A DNA stretch of 5,907 nucleotides from Singulisphaera sp. GP187 (lineage in GTDB: Bacteria > Pseudomonadota > Gammaproteobacteria > Burkholderiales > Burkholderiaceae_C): positions 1 to 5,907 of the forward strand of contig CALPYQ020000119.1 of assembly GCA_943327965.2 (NCBI GenBank). Reading direction: 5' to 3'. A model generated the notes under the pieces. The model ran no database searches, was not told where the DNA came from, and saw nothing but the letters and a program-made list of their open reading frames with translations. The position numbers were made by a program, and so were the translations under genes. Numbering within the stretch: the first letter of the stretch is position 1; each line of letters starts with the position of its first letter. Positions 1-5,907 of the stretch are shown one piece after another.

Positions 1-405
1 AAGGTTAAACGCTTGTTTGAAAACTATGTTGACATAGAGCGGGCGTATTACCGCCAAACCAAAATTTTCCCGATCATGCACACCGTGGTGATTCGGCGCG
101 AAGTTTACGAAGCCAACCGTTGGATTGCACAGTCATTGACCAAAGCCTTCATGGAAGCGCAGCGCAAAACCTACGAAGACCTCTACGAAACTGCAGCGCT
201 AAAAGCCATGTTGCCTTGGCTGACAGCGCATGTCGAAGACGCACGCAAAGAGTTTGGCAACGATTGGTGGTCCTACGGTTTAGAGAAAAATGTGGATGTG
301 CTTGAAACCTTCACGCGCTATCACCACGAACAAGGCCTCTCACCCCGAAAACTCAGTCCGCAAGAATTGTTTGCACCTGAGTCACTCGAGGCTTTCAAAA
401 TTTAA
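1..405 (+). CDS. 4,5-dihydroxyphthalate decarboxylase-like protein, C-terminal part (5' end outside window)
   Basis: The frame is open from base 1 to a TAA at 403-405, giving 134 residues that continue a gene starting upstream; a TTG at 13 is an internal leucine, not a start. The tail resembles proteins annotated as 4,5-dihydroxyphthalate decarboxylase (Pht5-like), which share the NMT1/solute-binding-protein fold: a segment around IFPIMHTVVIRREVYE, then DWWSYGLEKN, RYHHEQGLSPRKLSPQELFA and a terminal ESLEAFKI. The full family protein is about 320-340 residues, so roughly the last 40% is present. Pht5 removes a carboxyl group from 4,5-dihydroxyphthalate to give protocatechuate, but many relatives carry this name without proof and may act on, or only bind, other aromatic or small acids. 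The true substrate cannot be inferred here. The TSUP exporter gene follows after 20 bases on the same strand, so co-transcription is likely. Family call fairly sure; function unsure. Confidence 0.75.
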   Translation, partial: KVKRLFENYVDIERAYYRQTKIFPIMHTVVIRREVYEANRWIAQSLTKAFMEAQRKTYEDLYETAALKAMLPWLTAHVEDARKEFGNDWWSYGLEKNVDVLETFTRYHHEQGLSPRKLSPQELFAPESLEAFKI

Positions 406-412
406 TTCTTAG

Positions 413-419
413 AAAAGAG
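413..419 (+). promoter_or_regulatory. Probable ribosome binding site of the TSUP gene
   Basis: The purine stretch AAAAGAG ends 6 bases before the ATG at 426. It is an imperfect Shine-Dalgarno match but well placed and supports this start. No promoter-like sequence is evident in the 20-base gap after the preceding gene, which fits read-through transcription from upstream. Confidence 0.45.
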
Positions 420-425
420 CCGCTC

Positions 426-1178
426 ATGGAATTTTCCCTCAGCCCCGATGGGTTGCTGATCATTGCGGCTTGTACCTTGGCCATCTTGTTTGGGGGTGTG
501 ATCAAGGGAACGTTGGGTGTTGGGTTGCCCTTGTTTGCTGTGCCGCTTTTGTCACTCTTAATTGGCAGCACCCACGCCATTGCTTTGGTGGCGGTGCCGG
601 TCTTGGTGTCCAACATTTGGCAAGCATGGCAAGAAGGCAGTTGGTCGGCCAGCATCAAACGTTTTTGGCCACTCATGTTGTCGCAAAGCATCATGACGGT
701 GTTGGCTGTTTATTTCACGCTGTCCTTCAGTGTGAAGCAGCTCAATATGTTGGTCGCCTTTGCAGTGTTGTTGGCGGTCGCCCTCATGTTGTTCAAGCCC
801 AGCTTCAATATTCCGCCTCACCGAGAAAAAATGATGGGCATTTTGGTGGGTGGCTTGTCTGGCATATTGGGTGGGGTGTCTTCTTTGATGGGCCCCATCT
901 TGATCAGTTACACCATGTCCTTGAAACTGCAAAGAGACGAATTTGTGGGCGCGATCAGCGTCATTTATTTGATGACAGCTTTGCCTATGTACATGGCCAT
1001 GTTCAGCTTTGGCCGTATAGAAGCCATGGACTTTGGTTACTCAGTGTTGGCATTGATACCCATGGCCATTGGCTTAAAAGCGGGGCAAAAACTGAGACAT
1101 CGTTTGAGTGAAGAAGCCTTTCGCAAAGTGCTTTTGGCCTTCCTAATTTTGATCGCCATCCTGCTGGTGTTTCGATAA
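426..1178 (+). CDS. TauE/SafE (TSUP) family membrane transporter, putative sulfite/organic-anion exporter
   Basis: A 250-residue, very hydrophobic protein, typical in length for TSUP permeases (about 250-270). It shows the two-fold internal repeat of the family: a glycine-rich GGVIKGTLGVGLPL segment at about residues 23-36 in the first half and GGLSGILGGVSSLMGP at about 142-157 in the second. Hydrophobic stretches near residues 9-24, 30-46, 50-65, 80-101, 105-123, 137-163, 173-193, 204-219 and 234-249 suggest about eight membrane segments in the inner membrane. Relatives export sulfite, sulfoacetate or other small organic anions, or take up sulfur compounds; the substrate cannot be read from this sequence. 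The ATG is supported by a purine-rich site 6 bases upstream. It lies 20 bases after the decarboxylase-like gene, so it might move a product or substrate of that protein, which is only an inference. Its 3' end converges with the yqaA-like gene after a 24-base gap. Confidence 0.85.
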   Translation: MEFSLSPDGLLIIAACTLAILFGGVIKGTLGVGLPLFAVPLLSLLIGSTHAIALVAVPVLVSNIWQAWQEGSWSASIKRFWPLMLSQSIMTVLAVYFTLSFSVKQLNMLVAFAVLLAVALMLFKPSFNIPPHREKMMGILVGGLSGILGGVSSLMGPILISYTMSLKLQRDEFVGAISVIYLMTALPMYMAMFSFGRIEAMDFGYSVLALIPMAIGLKAGQKLRHRLSEEAFRKVLLAFLILIAILLVFR

Positions 1179-1193
1179 GCCAGTGTCAAAGAC

Positions 1194-1218
1194 GATGTGG
1201 GTCTAAAACACCCACATC
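1194..1218. terminator. Perfect 9-bp inverted repeat at a convergent gene junction, possible bidirectional terminator
   Basis: GATGTGGGT at 1194-1202 and ACCCACATC at 1210-1218 are exact reverse complements around a 7-base loop (CTAAAAC). It lies between the stop codons of two convergent genes; the right arm is within the last codons of the minus-strand yqaA-like gene, and its stop codon (1203-1205) is in the loop. Position and symmetry suit a shared terminator. Against this, neither side has a convincing run of T: the plus side continues AACAAAGAC, and the minus side continues GTCTTTGACAC with only three T. Confidence 0.4.
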
Positions 1219-1715
1219 AACAAAGACGTCATCACCACATACCGCATCAATTTGCCAATGGCCATATAGATGGCACAGGGCAAAAGTGGCATCTTGAGCC
1301 ATCCGGCAACAGCACACAGCGGGTCGCCAACACCAGGTAACCAAGACAACAAGCATGCCTTGGGCCCCATGCGCTCTAACCATTGAAGGGCACGAGAGTT
1401 CATTTTGTCGTTCAAACTGGCTTGAGGGTTGGCTTCGAGTTTCCTTTGACGCACCAGGTCGACGGCATGGTGCGTGCCATAACCCATCCACCAACTCACA
1501 ATGCCGCCCAAGGTGTTGCCAATGGTGGCGACGAAAATAGCGGCCCAAAATAGATCGGGATTGATTTTGACCAAGCCGAAGACGGCGGGTTCAGACCCAA
1601 GGGGCAAAAGCGTGGCGGAAAAAAACGCTATGACGAACACGGTCGACAAACCGTGCTCTGGTAAAGCCAACCAAGCCAGCAATTGCGTGATGTAAGGGGT
1701 GAGCCAAGCTTCCAT
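1203..1715 (-). CDS. YqaA-type membrane protein, DedA/SNARE-associated superfamily
   Basis: A 170-residue integral membrane protein of the YqaA group within the DedA (VTT/SNARE-associated) superfamily. Recognisable blocks in order are FFSATLLPLGSE (about 31-42), GNTLGGIVSWWMG (66-78), a polar stretch (about 85-108), WLERMGPKACLLSWLPGVGD (112-131), PLCAVAGWLKM (132-142) and GKLMRYVVMTSLL (154-166). These follow E. coli YqaA closely in order and spacing. The protein is longer than E. coli YqaA (about 142), partly through about 16 extra N-terminal residues. DedA proteins support membrane homeostasis, and some members translocate undecaprenyl phosphate or other lipids; YqaA itself has no firm function, so no activity is assigned. 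The frame stays open upstream to 1853, but residues before the ATG at 1713-1715 are polar, non-homologous and would run into the dusB leader, so I chose 1715. A weak GAGA precedes it. The gene stands alone, divergent from dusB. Confidence 0.85.
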   Translation of the reverse strand: MEAWLTPYITQLLAWLALPEHGLSTVFVIAFFSATLLPLGSEPAVFGLVKINPDLFWAAIFVATIGNTLGGIVSWWMGYGTHHAVDLVRQRKLEANPQASLNDKMNSRALQWLERMGPKACLLSWLPGVGDPLCAVAGWLKMPLLPCAIYMAIGKLMRYVVMTSLLMWVF

Positions 1716-1847
1716 TTGTCTCAGAGTGTAGCCAAAGGTTTCTATTTTGGAATTTCTTTGAAAATAAATCCCCTGCCTAAAAATGAAGCAATTACAATCG
1801 TGCCTCCTTTTTAAGCAGTCGGCCCTTCTCTCCATTATTCCTTGTCC
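1716..1847. promoter_or_regulatory. Divergent intergenic region between yqaA-like gene and dusB
   Basis: This 132-base, AT-rich stretch is the only gap over 100 bases in the window and must carry the promoters of both flanking transcription units. For the plus strand the best element is the TACAAT box at 1793-1798. For the minus strand, a weak pair is TTGCTT (1791-1786) and TTTATT (1768-1763) with a 17-base spacer; it matches consensus poorly (3 of 6 and 4 of 6). The two candidates overlap. I see no RNA gene, riboswitch or operator. Confidence 0.5.
1793..1798 (+). promoter_or_regulatory. Candidate -10 box for the dusB-fis-purH transcript
   Basis: TACAAT matches the sigma-70 -10 consensus TATAAT at 5 of 6 positions and lies 49 bases before the dusB ATG. 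The region 16-18 bases upstream (around 1769-1776, CCCCTG) does not resemble TTGACA, so this would be a promoter with a weak -35 element. Transcription would begin near 1805, giving a leader of about 40 bases. A TTGAAA at 1758-1763 is too far upstream to pair with it. Confidence 0.35.
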
Positions 1848-2891
1848 ATGCAAATCGGACCTTTCGTCTTACCCAACAATGTCTTTGTGGCGCCCATGGC
1901 GGGTGTCACAGATCGACCCTTTCGCCAACTGTGCAGACAGTTTGGTGCGGGTTATGCCGTGAGCGAAATGGTGACTTCCAGAAAAGATTTGTGGAAGAGT
2001 TTGAAGACCTCACGCCGCGCCAATCATGAGGGTGAGCCTGGCCCCATTGCCGTACAAATAGCCGGTACCGATGCCGCCATGATGGCCGAGGCTGCGGCCT
2101 ACAACATTGATCAGGGTGCGCAAATCATTGACATCAACATGGGCTGTCCGGCCAAGAAGGTTTGCAACAAATGGGCTGGTTCGGCCCTGATGCAAAACGA
2201 AACCTTGGCCATTGAAATTGCCGAAGCAGTGGTGGCAACTTGCACACCTCGTGGCGTACCCGTCACTTTAAAAATGCGAACCGGCTGGTGTGACACTGAA
2301 AAAAATGCCGTGGTCTTGGCCAAGGCTTTTGAAAACGTGGGCATCCAGATGGTGACGGTGCATGGCCGTACGCGCGAGCAGGGCTACAAAGGCTTTGCCG
2401 AATACGACACGGTATCAGCCGTCAAAGCCGCCGTCAAAATTCCGGTGGTGGCCAATGGCGATGTTGATTCTCCCGAGAAGGCCTTGGAAGTTTTAAGGCG
2501 CACTGGCGCTGATGCGCTCATGGTGGGCCGTGCAGCGCAAGGTCGGCCTTGGATCTTTCGAGAAATTGTGCATTTCTTGGCCACAGGTGAACATCTGGCG
2601 CCCCCTTTGGTGGCCGAGGTTAAACGTGCGCTGCTAGAGCACTTGCAAGATCACTATGGCTTGTATGGCGAATTGACCGGTGTGCGTTCTGCACGCAAGC
2701 ACATCGGTTGGTATGTGCGTGGATTGCCGGGTGGCGATGAATTTAGAGACCACATGAACACCCTTGAGACAGCCGAATTGCAGTCGCTGGCTGTGGCAGA
2801 TTTTTTTGAAGCAATGGCATCGCGCATGGAGCGCATGCCAAAAGCTGTTTTGGGGCTGACACCCGAAATGGTTTTGGAGACTATGGAATGA
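1848..2891 (+). CDS. dusB: tRNA-dihydrouridine synthase B
   Basis: A 347-residue flavoenzyme that uses NADPH to reduce uridine to dihydrouridine in the tRNA D-loop (U17 in E. coli DusB). The FMN-binding TIM barrel spans about residues 5-240: FVAPMAGVTDRPFRQLC (13-29) opens it, IDINMGCPAKKVCNKWAGSA (95-113) contains the expected catalytic Cys100, LKMRTGW (141-147) supplies the flavin-contacting lysine, VHGRTREQGY (171-180), VANGDV (201-206) and LMVGRAAQGRPW (224-235) complete the flavin site. A helical C-terminal tRNA-binding domain follows, with RKHIGWYVRGLPG (283-295). Length matches the DusB subfamily (about 320-350), and the fis gene next to it supports B rather than A or C. The start is taken at ATG 1848 because relatives begin with MQIG or similar; an in-frame TTG at 1842 is also possible. 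No Shine-Dalgarno sequence precedes either. The stop overlaps the fis start by 4 bases (ATGA). Confidence 0.95.
   Translation: MQIGPFVLPNNVFVAPMAGVTDRPFRQLCRQFGAGYAVSEMVTSRKDLWKSLKTSRRANHEGEPGPIAVQIAGTDAAMMAEAAAYNIDQGAQIIDINMGCPAKKVCNKWAGSALMQNETLAIEIAEAVVATCTPRGVPVTLKMRTGWCDTEKNAVVLAKAFENVGIQMVTVHGRTREQGYKGFAEYDTVSAVKAAVKIPVVANGDVDSPEKALEVLRRTGADALMVGRAAQGRPWIFREIVHFLATGEHLAPPLVAEVKRALLEHLQDHYGLYGELTGVRSARKHIGWYVRGLPGGDEFRDHMNTLETAELQSLAVADFFEAMASRMERMPKAVLGLTPEMVLETME
2876..2880 (+). promoter_or_regulatory. Ribosome binding site of fis inside the dusB end
   Basis: GGAGA within the last dusB codons ends 7 bases before the fis ATG at 2888. It is the best Shine-Dalgarno match in the window and confirms the 2888 start, which otherwise rests on an ATGA overlap with the dusB stop. 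Confidence 0.6.
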
Positions 2892-3124
2892 GCAAGAAGA
2901 AAATTGACGAATGCATCCGTGAAAGTTTGAACGCCTACTTTCACGACATGAACGGTGTAGAACCCCACGGCATGTACGACATGCTTTTGAACGCCGTTGA
3001 AAAACCACTGTTAGAAGTGGTCATGCAACACGCCGAGCAAAACCAATCGCGCGCTGCGGAGTGGCTCGGCTTGAACCGAAACACTTTGCGCAAAAAACTT
3101 TTAGATCACAAACTATTGAAGTAA
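2888..3124 (+). CDS. fis: Fis family nucleoid-associated DNA-binding protein, short form
   Basis: A 78-residue protein aligned with the C-terminal four-fifths of E. coli Fis (98 residues). The dimerisation helices cover about residues 6-20 (IDECIRESLNAYFHD) and 28-50 (GMYDMLLNAVEKPLLEVVMQ...), and the helix-turn-helix is at about 54-73, where QSRAAEWLGLNRNTLRKKL matches the highly conserved Fis DNA-binding end. In enterobacteria Fis bends DNA, organises the nucleoid and activates rRNA and tRNA promoters in rapid growth. The N-terminal beta-hairpin arm, residues about 11-26 of E. coli Fis, needed to stimulate Hin/Gin-type invertases, is absent; the ORF begins where E. coli Fis reads KPLRDSVKQ. 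No upstream extension is possible without displacing the dusB frame, and a GGAGA site supports this start, so the short form is genuine. It overlaps dusB by 4 bases and is followed by purH after 3 bases, suggesting translational coupling. Its sites and regulon in this organism are unknown. Confidence 0.92.
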   Translation: MSKKKIDECIRESLNAYFHDMNGVEPHGMYDMLLNAVEKPLLEVVMQHAEQNQSRAAEWLGLNRNTLRKKLLDHKLLK

Positions 3125-3127
3125 AAA

Positions 3128-4708
3128 ATGAAAGCATTGATTTCTGTCTCCGACAAAACCGGCATCGTGGAATTGGCCAAGGCATTGCATGCCTTGAAGG
3201 TGGAGTTGGTCTCTACAGGCGGTACAGCCAAACTGCTGGCTGAGCAAGGGCTGCCTGTGACAGAGGTTGCGCAAGTGACCGAGTTTCCAGAAATGCTCGA
3301 CGGCCGTGTCAAAACATTGCACCCCAAAGTGCATGGCGGTTTGTTGGCGCGCCGTGATGTGCCAGAGCACATGGCGGCATTGAAAGAACACGGCATTCAA
3401 ACCATCGATTTGCTCATCGTCAATTTGTACCCCTTTGAAGCGACAGTGGCCAAACCTGGTTGCACTTTAGAAGACGCCATTGAGAACATCGACATTGGCG
3501 GACCCGCCATGGTTCGCAGTGCGGCCAAAAATTGGAAAGATGTTGCCGTTTTGACCGATGCATCTCAATACGCGGTGGTCATTGAGGAGCTTAAATCCAG
3601 CGGCAAAGTGTCTGACAAAACGCGCTTTGCTTTGTCGGTAGCCGCCTTCAATCGCATCAGCAATTACGACGCGGCCATCAGCGACTATTTGTCTTCTTAC
3701 AATTTGGAAGACGGTACGCGCACAGAATATCCCGCTCAGTCCAACGGCCGCTTTGTGAAGTTGCAAGACCTGCGTTATGGTGAGAACCCACACCAAACGG
3801 CAGCCTTCTATCGCGACCTTTATCCAGCGCCAGGGTCTTTGGTCACAGCGGTTCAATTGCAAGGCAAAGAGCTGTCGTACAACAACATTGCCGATGCCGA
3901 TGCGGCTTGGGAATGTGTCAAGAGCTTCACAGAGTCTGCATGTGTCATCGTGAAGCACGCTAACCCTTGTGGTGTGGCAGTCGGTGCCAATGCGCTCGAG
4001 TCCTACAACAAGGCGTTCCAAACCGATCCCACTTCTGCGTTTGGCGGCATCATTGCTTTGAACCGTGTGGTGGACGCAGCCGCTGCCCAGCAAATTAGCA
4101 AGCAGTTTGTCGAAGTGCTCATGGCGCCTGCTTACTCACCCGAAGCGCTCGAAATTTTTAAAGCCAAAGCCAATGTGCGTGTGTTGCAAATTGCCCTGCC
4201 CGAATTTAAGGCAGGCGGCACGCCTTTTGAGCAAGGTCGGAATGCGCAAGACATCAAGCGCGTGGGTTCGGGCTTGTTGATTCAAACTGCTGACAACCAC
4301 GAACTGCAATTGGCCGATTTGAAAGTGGTCACCAAAGTGCAGCCAACACCCTCACAGCTGCAAGACTTGTTGTTCGCTTGGAAAGTGGCCAAGTACGTCA
4401 AGAGCAATGCCATTGTGTTCTGTGCCAATGGCATGACCATGGGCGTTGGCGCAGGTCAGATGAGCCGTTTGGACTCAGCGCGCATTGCAAGCATCAAGGC
4501 CGGCCACGCTGGTTTGAGTTTGCAAAACACCGTGGTGGCCAGCGATGCTTTCTTCCCGTTCCGTGATGGCTTGGATGTGGTGGTGGACGCTGGCGCCAAT
4601 TGCGTCATTCAACCCGGCGGCTCAATGCGCGACGCCGAGGTCATTGCTGCAGCCGATGAACGCGGTGTAGCCATGGTGTTCTCGGGCGTGCGCCATTTCC
4701 GTCACTGA
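3128..4708 (+). CDS. purH: Bifunctional AICAR formyltransferase / IMP cyclohydrolase
   Basis: A complete 526-residue cytosolic enzyme of normal length that carries out the last two steps of de novo purine synthesis: formylation of AICAR by 10-formyltetrahydrofolate, then ring closure to IMP. The N-terminal IMP cyclohydrolase (MGS-like) domain covers about residues 1-145, with [18 protein letters not shown] (3-20), STGGTAKLL (29-37), [19 protein letters not shown] (58-76), NLYPFE (99-104), and [15 protein letters not shown] (121-135). Its expected catalytic residues are visible: Lys62, Tyr101, Asp122 and Lys134. The AICAR transformylase domain follows from about 200, with [14 protein letters not shown] (215-228), the catalytic Lys276-His277 in [21 protein letters not shown] (300-310), KSNAIVFC (425-432) and the conserved end SGVRHFRH. 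The ATG follows the fis stop by only three bases, with a weak GAAG site inside the fis end, so translation likely depends on fis read-through. The stop abuts the convergent hemL stop with no base between. Confidence 0.98.
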   Translation: MKALISVSDKTGIVELAKALHALKVELVSTGGTAKLLAEQGLPVTEVAQVTEFPEMLDGRVKTLHPKVHGGLLARRDVPEHMAALKEHGIQTIDLLIVNLYPFEATVAKPGCTLEDAIENIDIGGPAMVRSAAKNWKDVAVLTDASQYAVVIEELKSSGKVSDKTRFALSVAAFNRISNYDAAISDYLSSYNLEDGTRTEYPAQSNGRFVKLQDLRYGENPHQTAAFYRDLYPAPGSLVTAVQLQGKELSYNNIADADAAWECVKSFTESACVIVKHANPCGVAVGANALESYNKAFQTDPTSAFGGIIALNRVVDAAAAQQISKQFVEVLMAPAYSPEALEIFKAKANVRVLQIALPEFKAGGTPFEQGRNAQDIKRVGSGLLIQTADNHELQLADLKVVTKVQPTPSQLQDLLFAWKVAKYVKSNAIVFCANGMTMGVGAGQMSRLDSARIASIKAGHAGLSLQNTVVASDAFFPFRDGLDVVVDAGANCVIQPGGSMRDAEVIAAADERGVAMVFSGVRHFRH

Positions 4709-5907
4709 TTACAAGGTTTTGAAAATCTCACGCGCTGCGCTGACCGTCTCGGCGATGTCTTGCGCAGTGTGTGCGCCGCTGACAAAGCCAGCTTCATAAA
4801 GTGCGGGCGCAATGTACACGCCTCGGTCTAGCAGGCCGTGGAACAAAGTGTTGAACTTGCTGCCATCGGTTTTCATCACTTGAGGATAGTTGCTAGGCAA
4901 GGTGGGCAACAAGAAGAAGCCAAACATGCCGCCTTCGCAATCGCCCGCAAAGGGCACGCCTTCAGCCGCCGCCGCAGCCGACAGACCATCGACCAATGAG
5001 CGTGTGGTGGCGCTGAGCGCGTCAAAGAAGCCAGGCTTGCTAATTTCGGCCAAGGTGGCCAAGCCGCAAGCTGTGGCCACGGGGTTGCCGCTCAAGGTGC
5101 CAGCTTGATAGACAGGGCCCAAGGGCGCCAACTGTTCCATGACGGCGCGCTTGCCACCGAATGCGGCCAAAGGCATACCACCGCCAATCACTTTGCCCAT
5201 GACGGTCATGTCGGGCTCGAAGCCTGGAATGCTTTTGGCATAAACGCTTTGCGCGCTGCCCAAAGCCACACGGCAACCGGTCATGACCTCGTCAAACACC
5301 AACAAGGCACCGTACTGGCTGCACAGTTCGCGGCAGCGTTTCATAAACGGCACACTGGCGCGCACAAAGTTCATGTTGCCAGCAATGGGTTCAATCATCA
5401 GACAGGCTAATTCGCTGCCATGAATTTTGAAAGCGTCTTCGAGTTGCTCAATGTTGTTGTACTCAAGCACCAAGGTGTGTTGCACCACTTCGGGCGGAAC
5501 ACCTGCGCTGGTGGGGTTGCCAAAGGTGGCCAAGCCAGAACCGGCTTTGACCAACAAAGCATCGGCATGGCCGTGATAGCAGCCCTCAAACTTGATAATT
5601 TTGCTGCGGCCTGTGGCGCCGCGGGCCAAACGCAAAGCGCTCATGCCTGCTTCGGTGCCCGAGCTGACCAGGCGCACCATGTCCATAGACGGCACCAACT
5701 TGAGCAAGGCTTCAACCAGCTCGACTTCGCGCTCGGTGGGGGCGCCAAAGGAGAAGCCGTCTAGGGCTGCTTTTTGGACAGCCTCAAGGACTGCTGGATG
5801 GCCATGTCCCAAAATCATGGGGCCCCAAGAGCCGATGTAGTCGATGTGTTTTTTGCCGTTGGCGTCCCAAAAGTAAGCGCCCTCGGCGCGCTTCACAAAA
5901 CGCGGTG
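4709..5907 (-). CDS. hemL: Glutamate-1-semialdehyde 2,1-aminomutase, N-terminus outside window
   Basis: A PLP enzyme that isomerises glutamate-1-semialdehyde to 5-aminolevulinate, the C5-pathway entry to heme and other tetrapyrroles. 398 residues are visible; the frame is open through base 5907 (PRF precedes the first GTG at 5896), so the GTG is internal and about 30 N-terminal residues are missing from an expected 430. Visible family blocks, numbered from that GTG, are [17 protein letters not shown] (18-34), [19 protein letters not shown] (74-92), [19 protein letters not shown] (103-121), IEPIAGNMN (168-176), FDEVMTG (201-207), [18 protein letters not shown] (231-248), with Lys235 the expected PLP Schiff-base lysine, and [10 protein letters not shown] (263-272). 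These separate it from generic class III aminotransferases. One oddity is Cys208 where most homologues have Phe after FDEVMTG. The gene converges on purH with adjacent stop codons. Its promoter lies outside the window. Confidence 0.97.
   Translation of the reverse strand, partial: PRFVKRAEGAYFWDANGKKHIDYIGSWGPMILGHGHPAVLEAVQKAALDGFSFGAPTEREVELVEALLKLVPSMDMVRLVSSGTEAGMSALRLARGATGRSKIIKFEGCYHGHADALLVKAGSGLATFGNPTSAGVPPEVVQHTLVLEYNNIEQLEDAFKIHGSELACLMIEPIAGNMNFVRASVPFMKRCRELCSQYGALLVFDEVMTGCRVALGSAQSVYAKSIPGFEPDMTVMGKVIGGGMPLAAFGGKRAVMEQLAPLGPVYQAGTLSGNPVATACGLATLAEISKPGFFDALSATTRSLVDGLSAAAAAEGVPFAGDCEGGMFGFFLLPTLPSNYPQVMKTDGSKFNTLFHGLLDRGVYIAPALYEAGFVSGAHTAQDIAETVSAAREIFKTL
4729..4773. other. 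Imperfect 12-bp hairpin within the end of hemL, downstream of purH
   Basis: Bases 4729-4740 (CACGCGCTGCGC) pair with 4762-4773 (GCGCAGTGTGTG) around a 21-base loop; in plus-strand RNA all 12 pairs form, two as G-U. It starts 21 bases after the purH stop, inside hemL's last codons. No T run follows on the plus side; on the minus side GATTTTC follows close by. It could slow or end either transcript, but coding constraint could also produce it. Confidence 0.25.

Noticed and set aside
470..1111. 213-residue plus-strand frame overlapping the TSUP gene
   Set aside because: Its translation is rich in His, Trp and Cys with no domain, while the overlapping frame has clear TSUP repeats; it is a frame shadow.
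1187..1228. Direct repeat CAAAGACG at 1187-1194 and 1221-1228 flanking the hairpin
   Set aside because: Eight bases is too short to suggest a mobile element or target-site duplication, and one copy is in coding sequence; likely chance.
1758..1786. TTGAAA at 1758-1763 as a -35 element for dusB
   Set aside because: At a 17-base spacer the -10 position reads AAATGA, and the good TACAAT box is 29 bases away, too far to pair.
1716..1853. N-terminal extension of the yqaA-like frame up to 1853 (46 more residues)
   Set aside because: The extra residues are polar and Cys/Arg-rich, do not resemble YqaA proteins, and would cover the dusB leader; the ATG at 1715 gives a family-like N-terminus.
3467..4093. 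208-residue open frame on the minus strand inside purH
   Set aside because: It lies entirely antisense to a complete, well-conserved purH and its translation shows no recognisable domain; it is a shadow of purH codon use.
5105..5764. Plus-strand open frames of 101 and 114 residues opposite hemL
   Set aside because: They are antisense to conserved hemL motifs, lack known domains and have no ribosome binding site that stands out.

Overview
The window looks like ordinary chromosome from a betaproteobacterium, most likely Burkholderiales and close to the Comamonadaceae. The basis is the close family resemblance of every protein, the dusB-fis pair, the short Fis, moderate GC with heavy use of TTG leucine codons, and a TACAAT -10-like box. 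The genus cannot be fixed from the sequence alone. Coding density is very high: six genes and one gap over 100 bases (1716-1847). There is no tRNA, rRNA, CRISPR array, insertion sequence or prophage signal.

Layout. (1) 1-405, plus strand: the 3' end of a gene related to 4,5-dihydroxyphthalate decarboxylase / NMT1-like solute-binding proteins, followed 20 bases later by a TauE/SafE (TSUP) membrane exporter (426-1178), probably co-transcribed. (2) 1203-1715, minus strand: a YqaA-type DedA-superfamily membrane protein, convergent with the exporter. A 9-bp perfect inverted repeat lies at the junction, and the YqaA stop codon sits in its loop. (3) 1716-1847: divergent intergenic region with a plausible plus-strand -10 box. 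(4) 1848-4708, plus strand: a tightly packed dusB-fis-purH cluster (4-base overlap, then a 3-base gap). (5) 4709-5907, minus strand: hemL, cut by the window end, abutting purH tail to tail with no intergenic base.

Functional links. dusB-fis-purH joins tRNA dihydrouridine modification, a nucleoid protein known in enterobacteria to activate stable RNA genes, and the last two steps of IMP synthesis. All relate to translation capacity and growth, and the junctions suggest one transcript with translational coupling. hemL supplies 5-aminolevulinate for tetrapyrroles and is transcribed from the other side. The first two genes may form a small-acid metabolism/export pair, but that is weakly supported.

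I found no strong candidate for an undescribed system. The points worth a second look are the arm-less Fis, the zero-gap purH/hemL junction with a long hairpin inside hemL's last codons, the hairpin at the exporter/yqaA junction, the dusB start without a Shine-Dalgarno sequence, and a Phe-to-Cys change in a conserved HemL motif.
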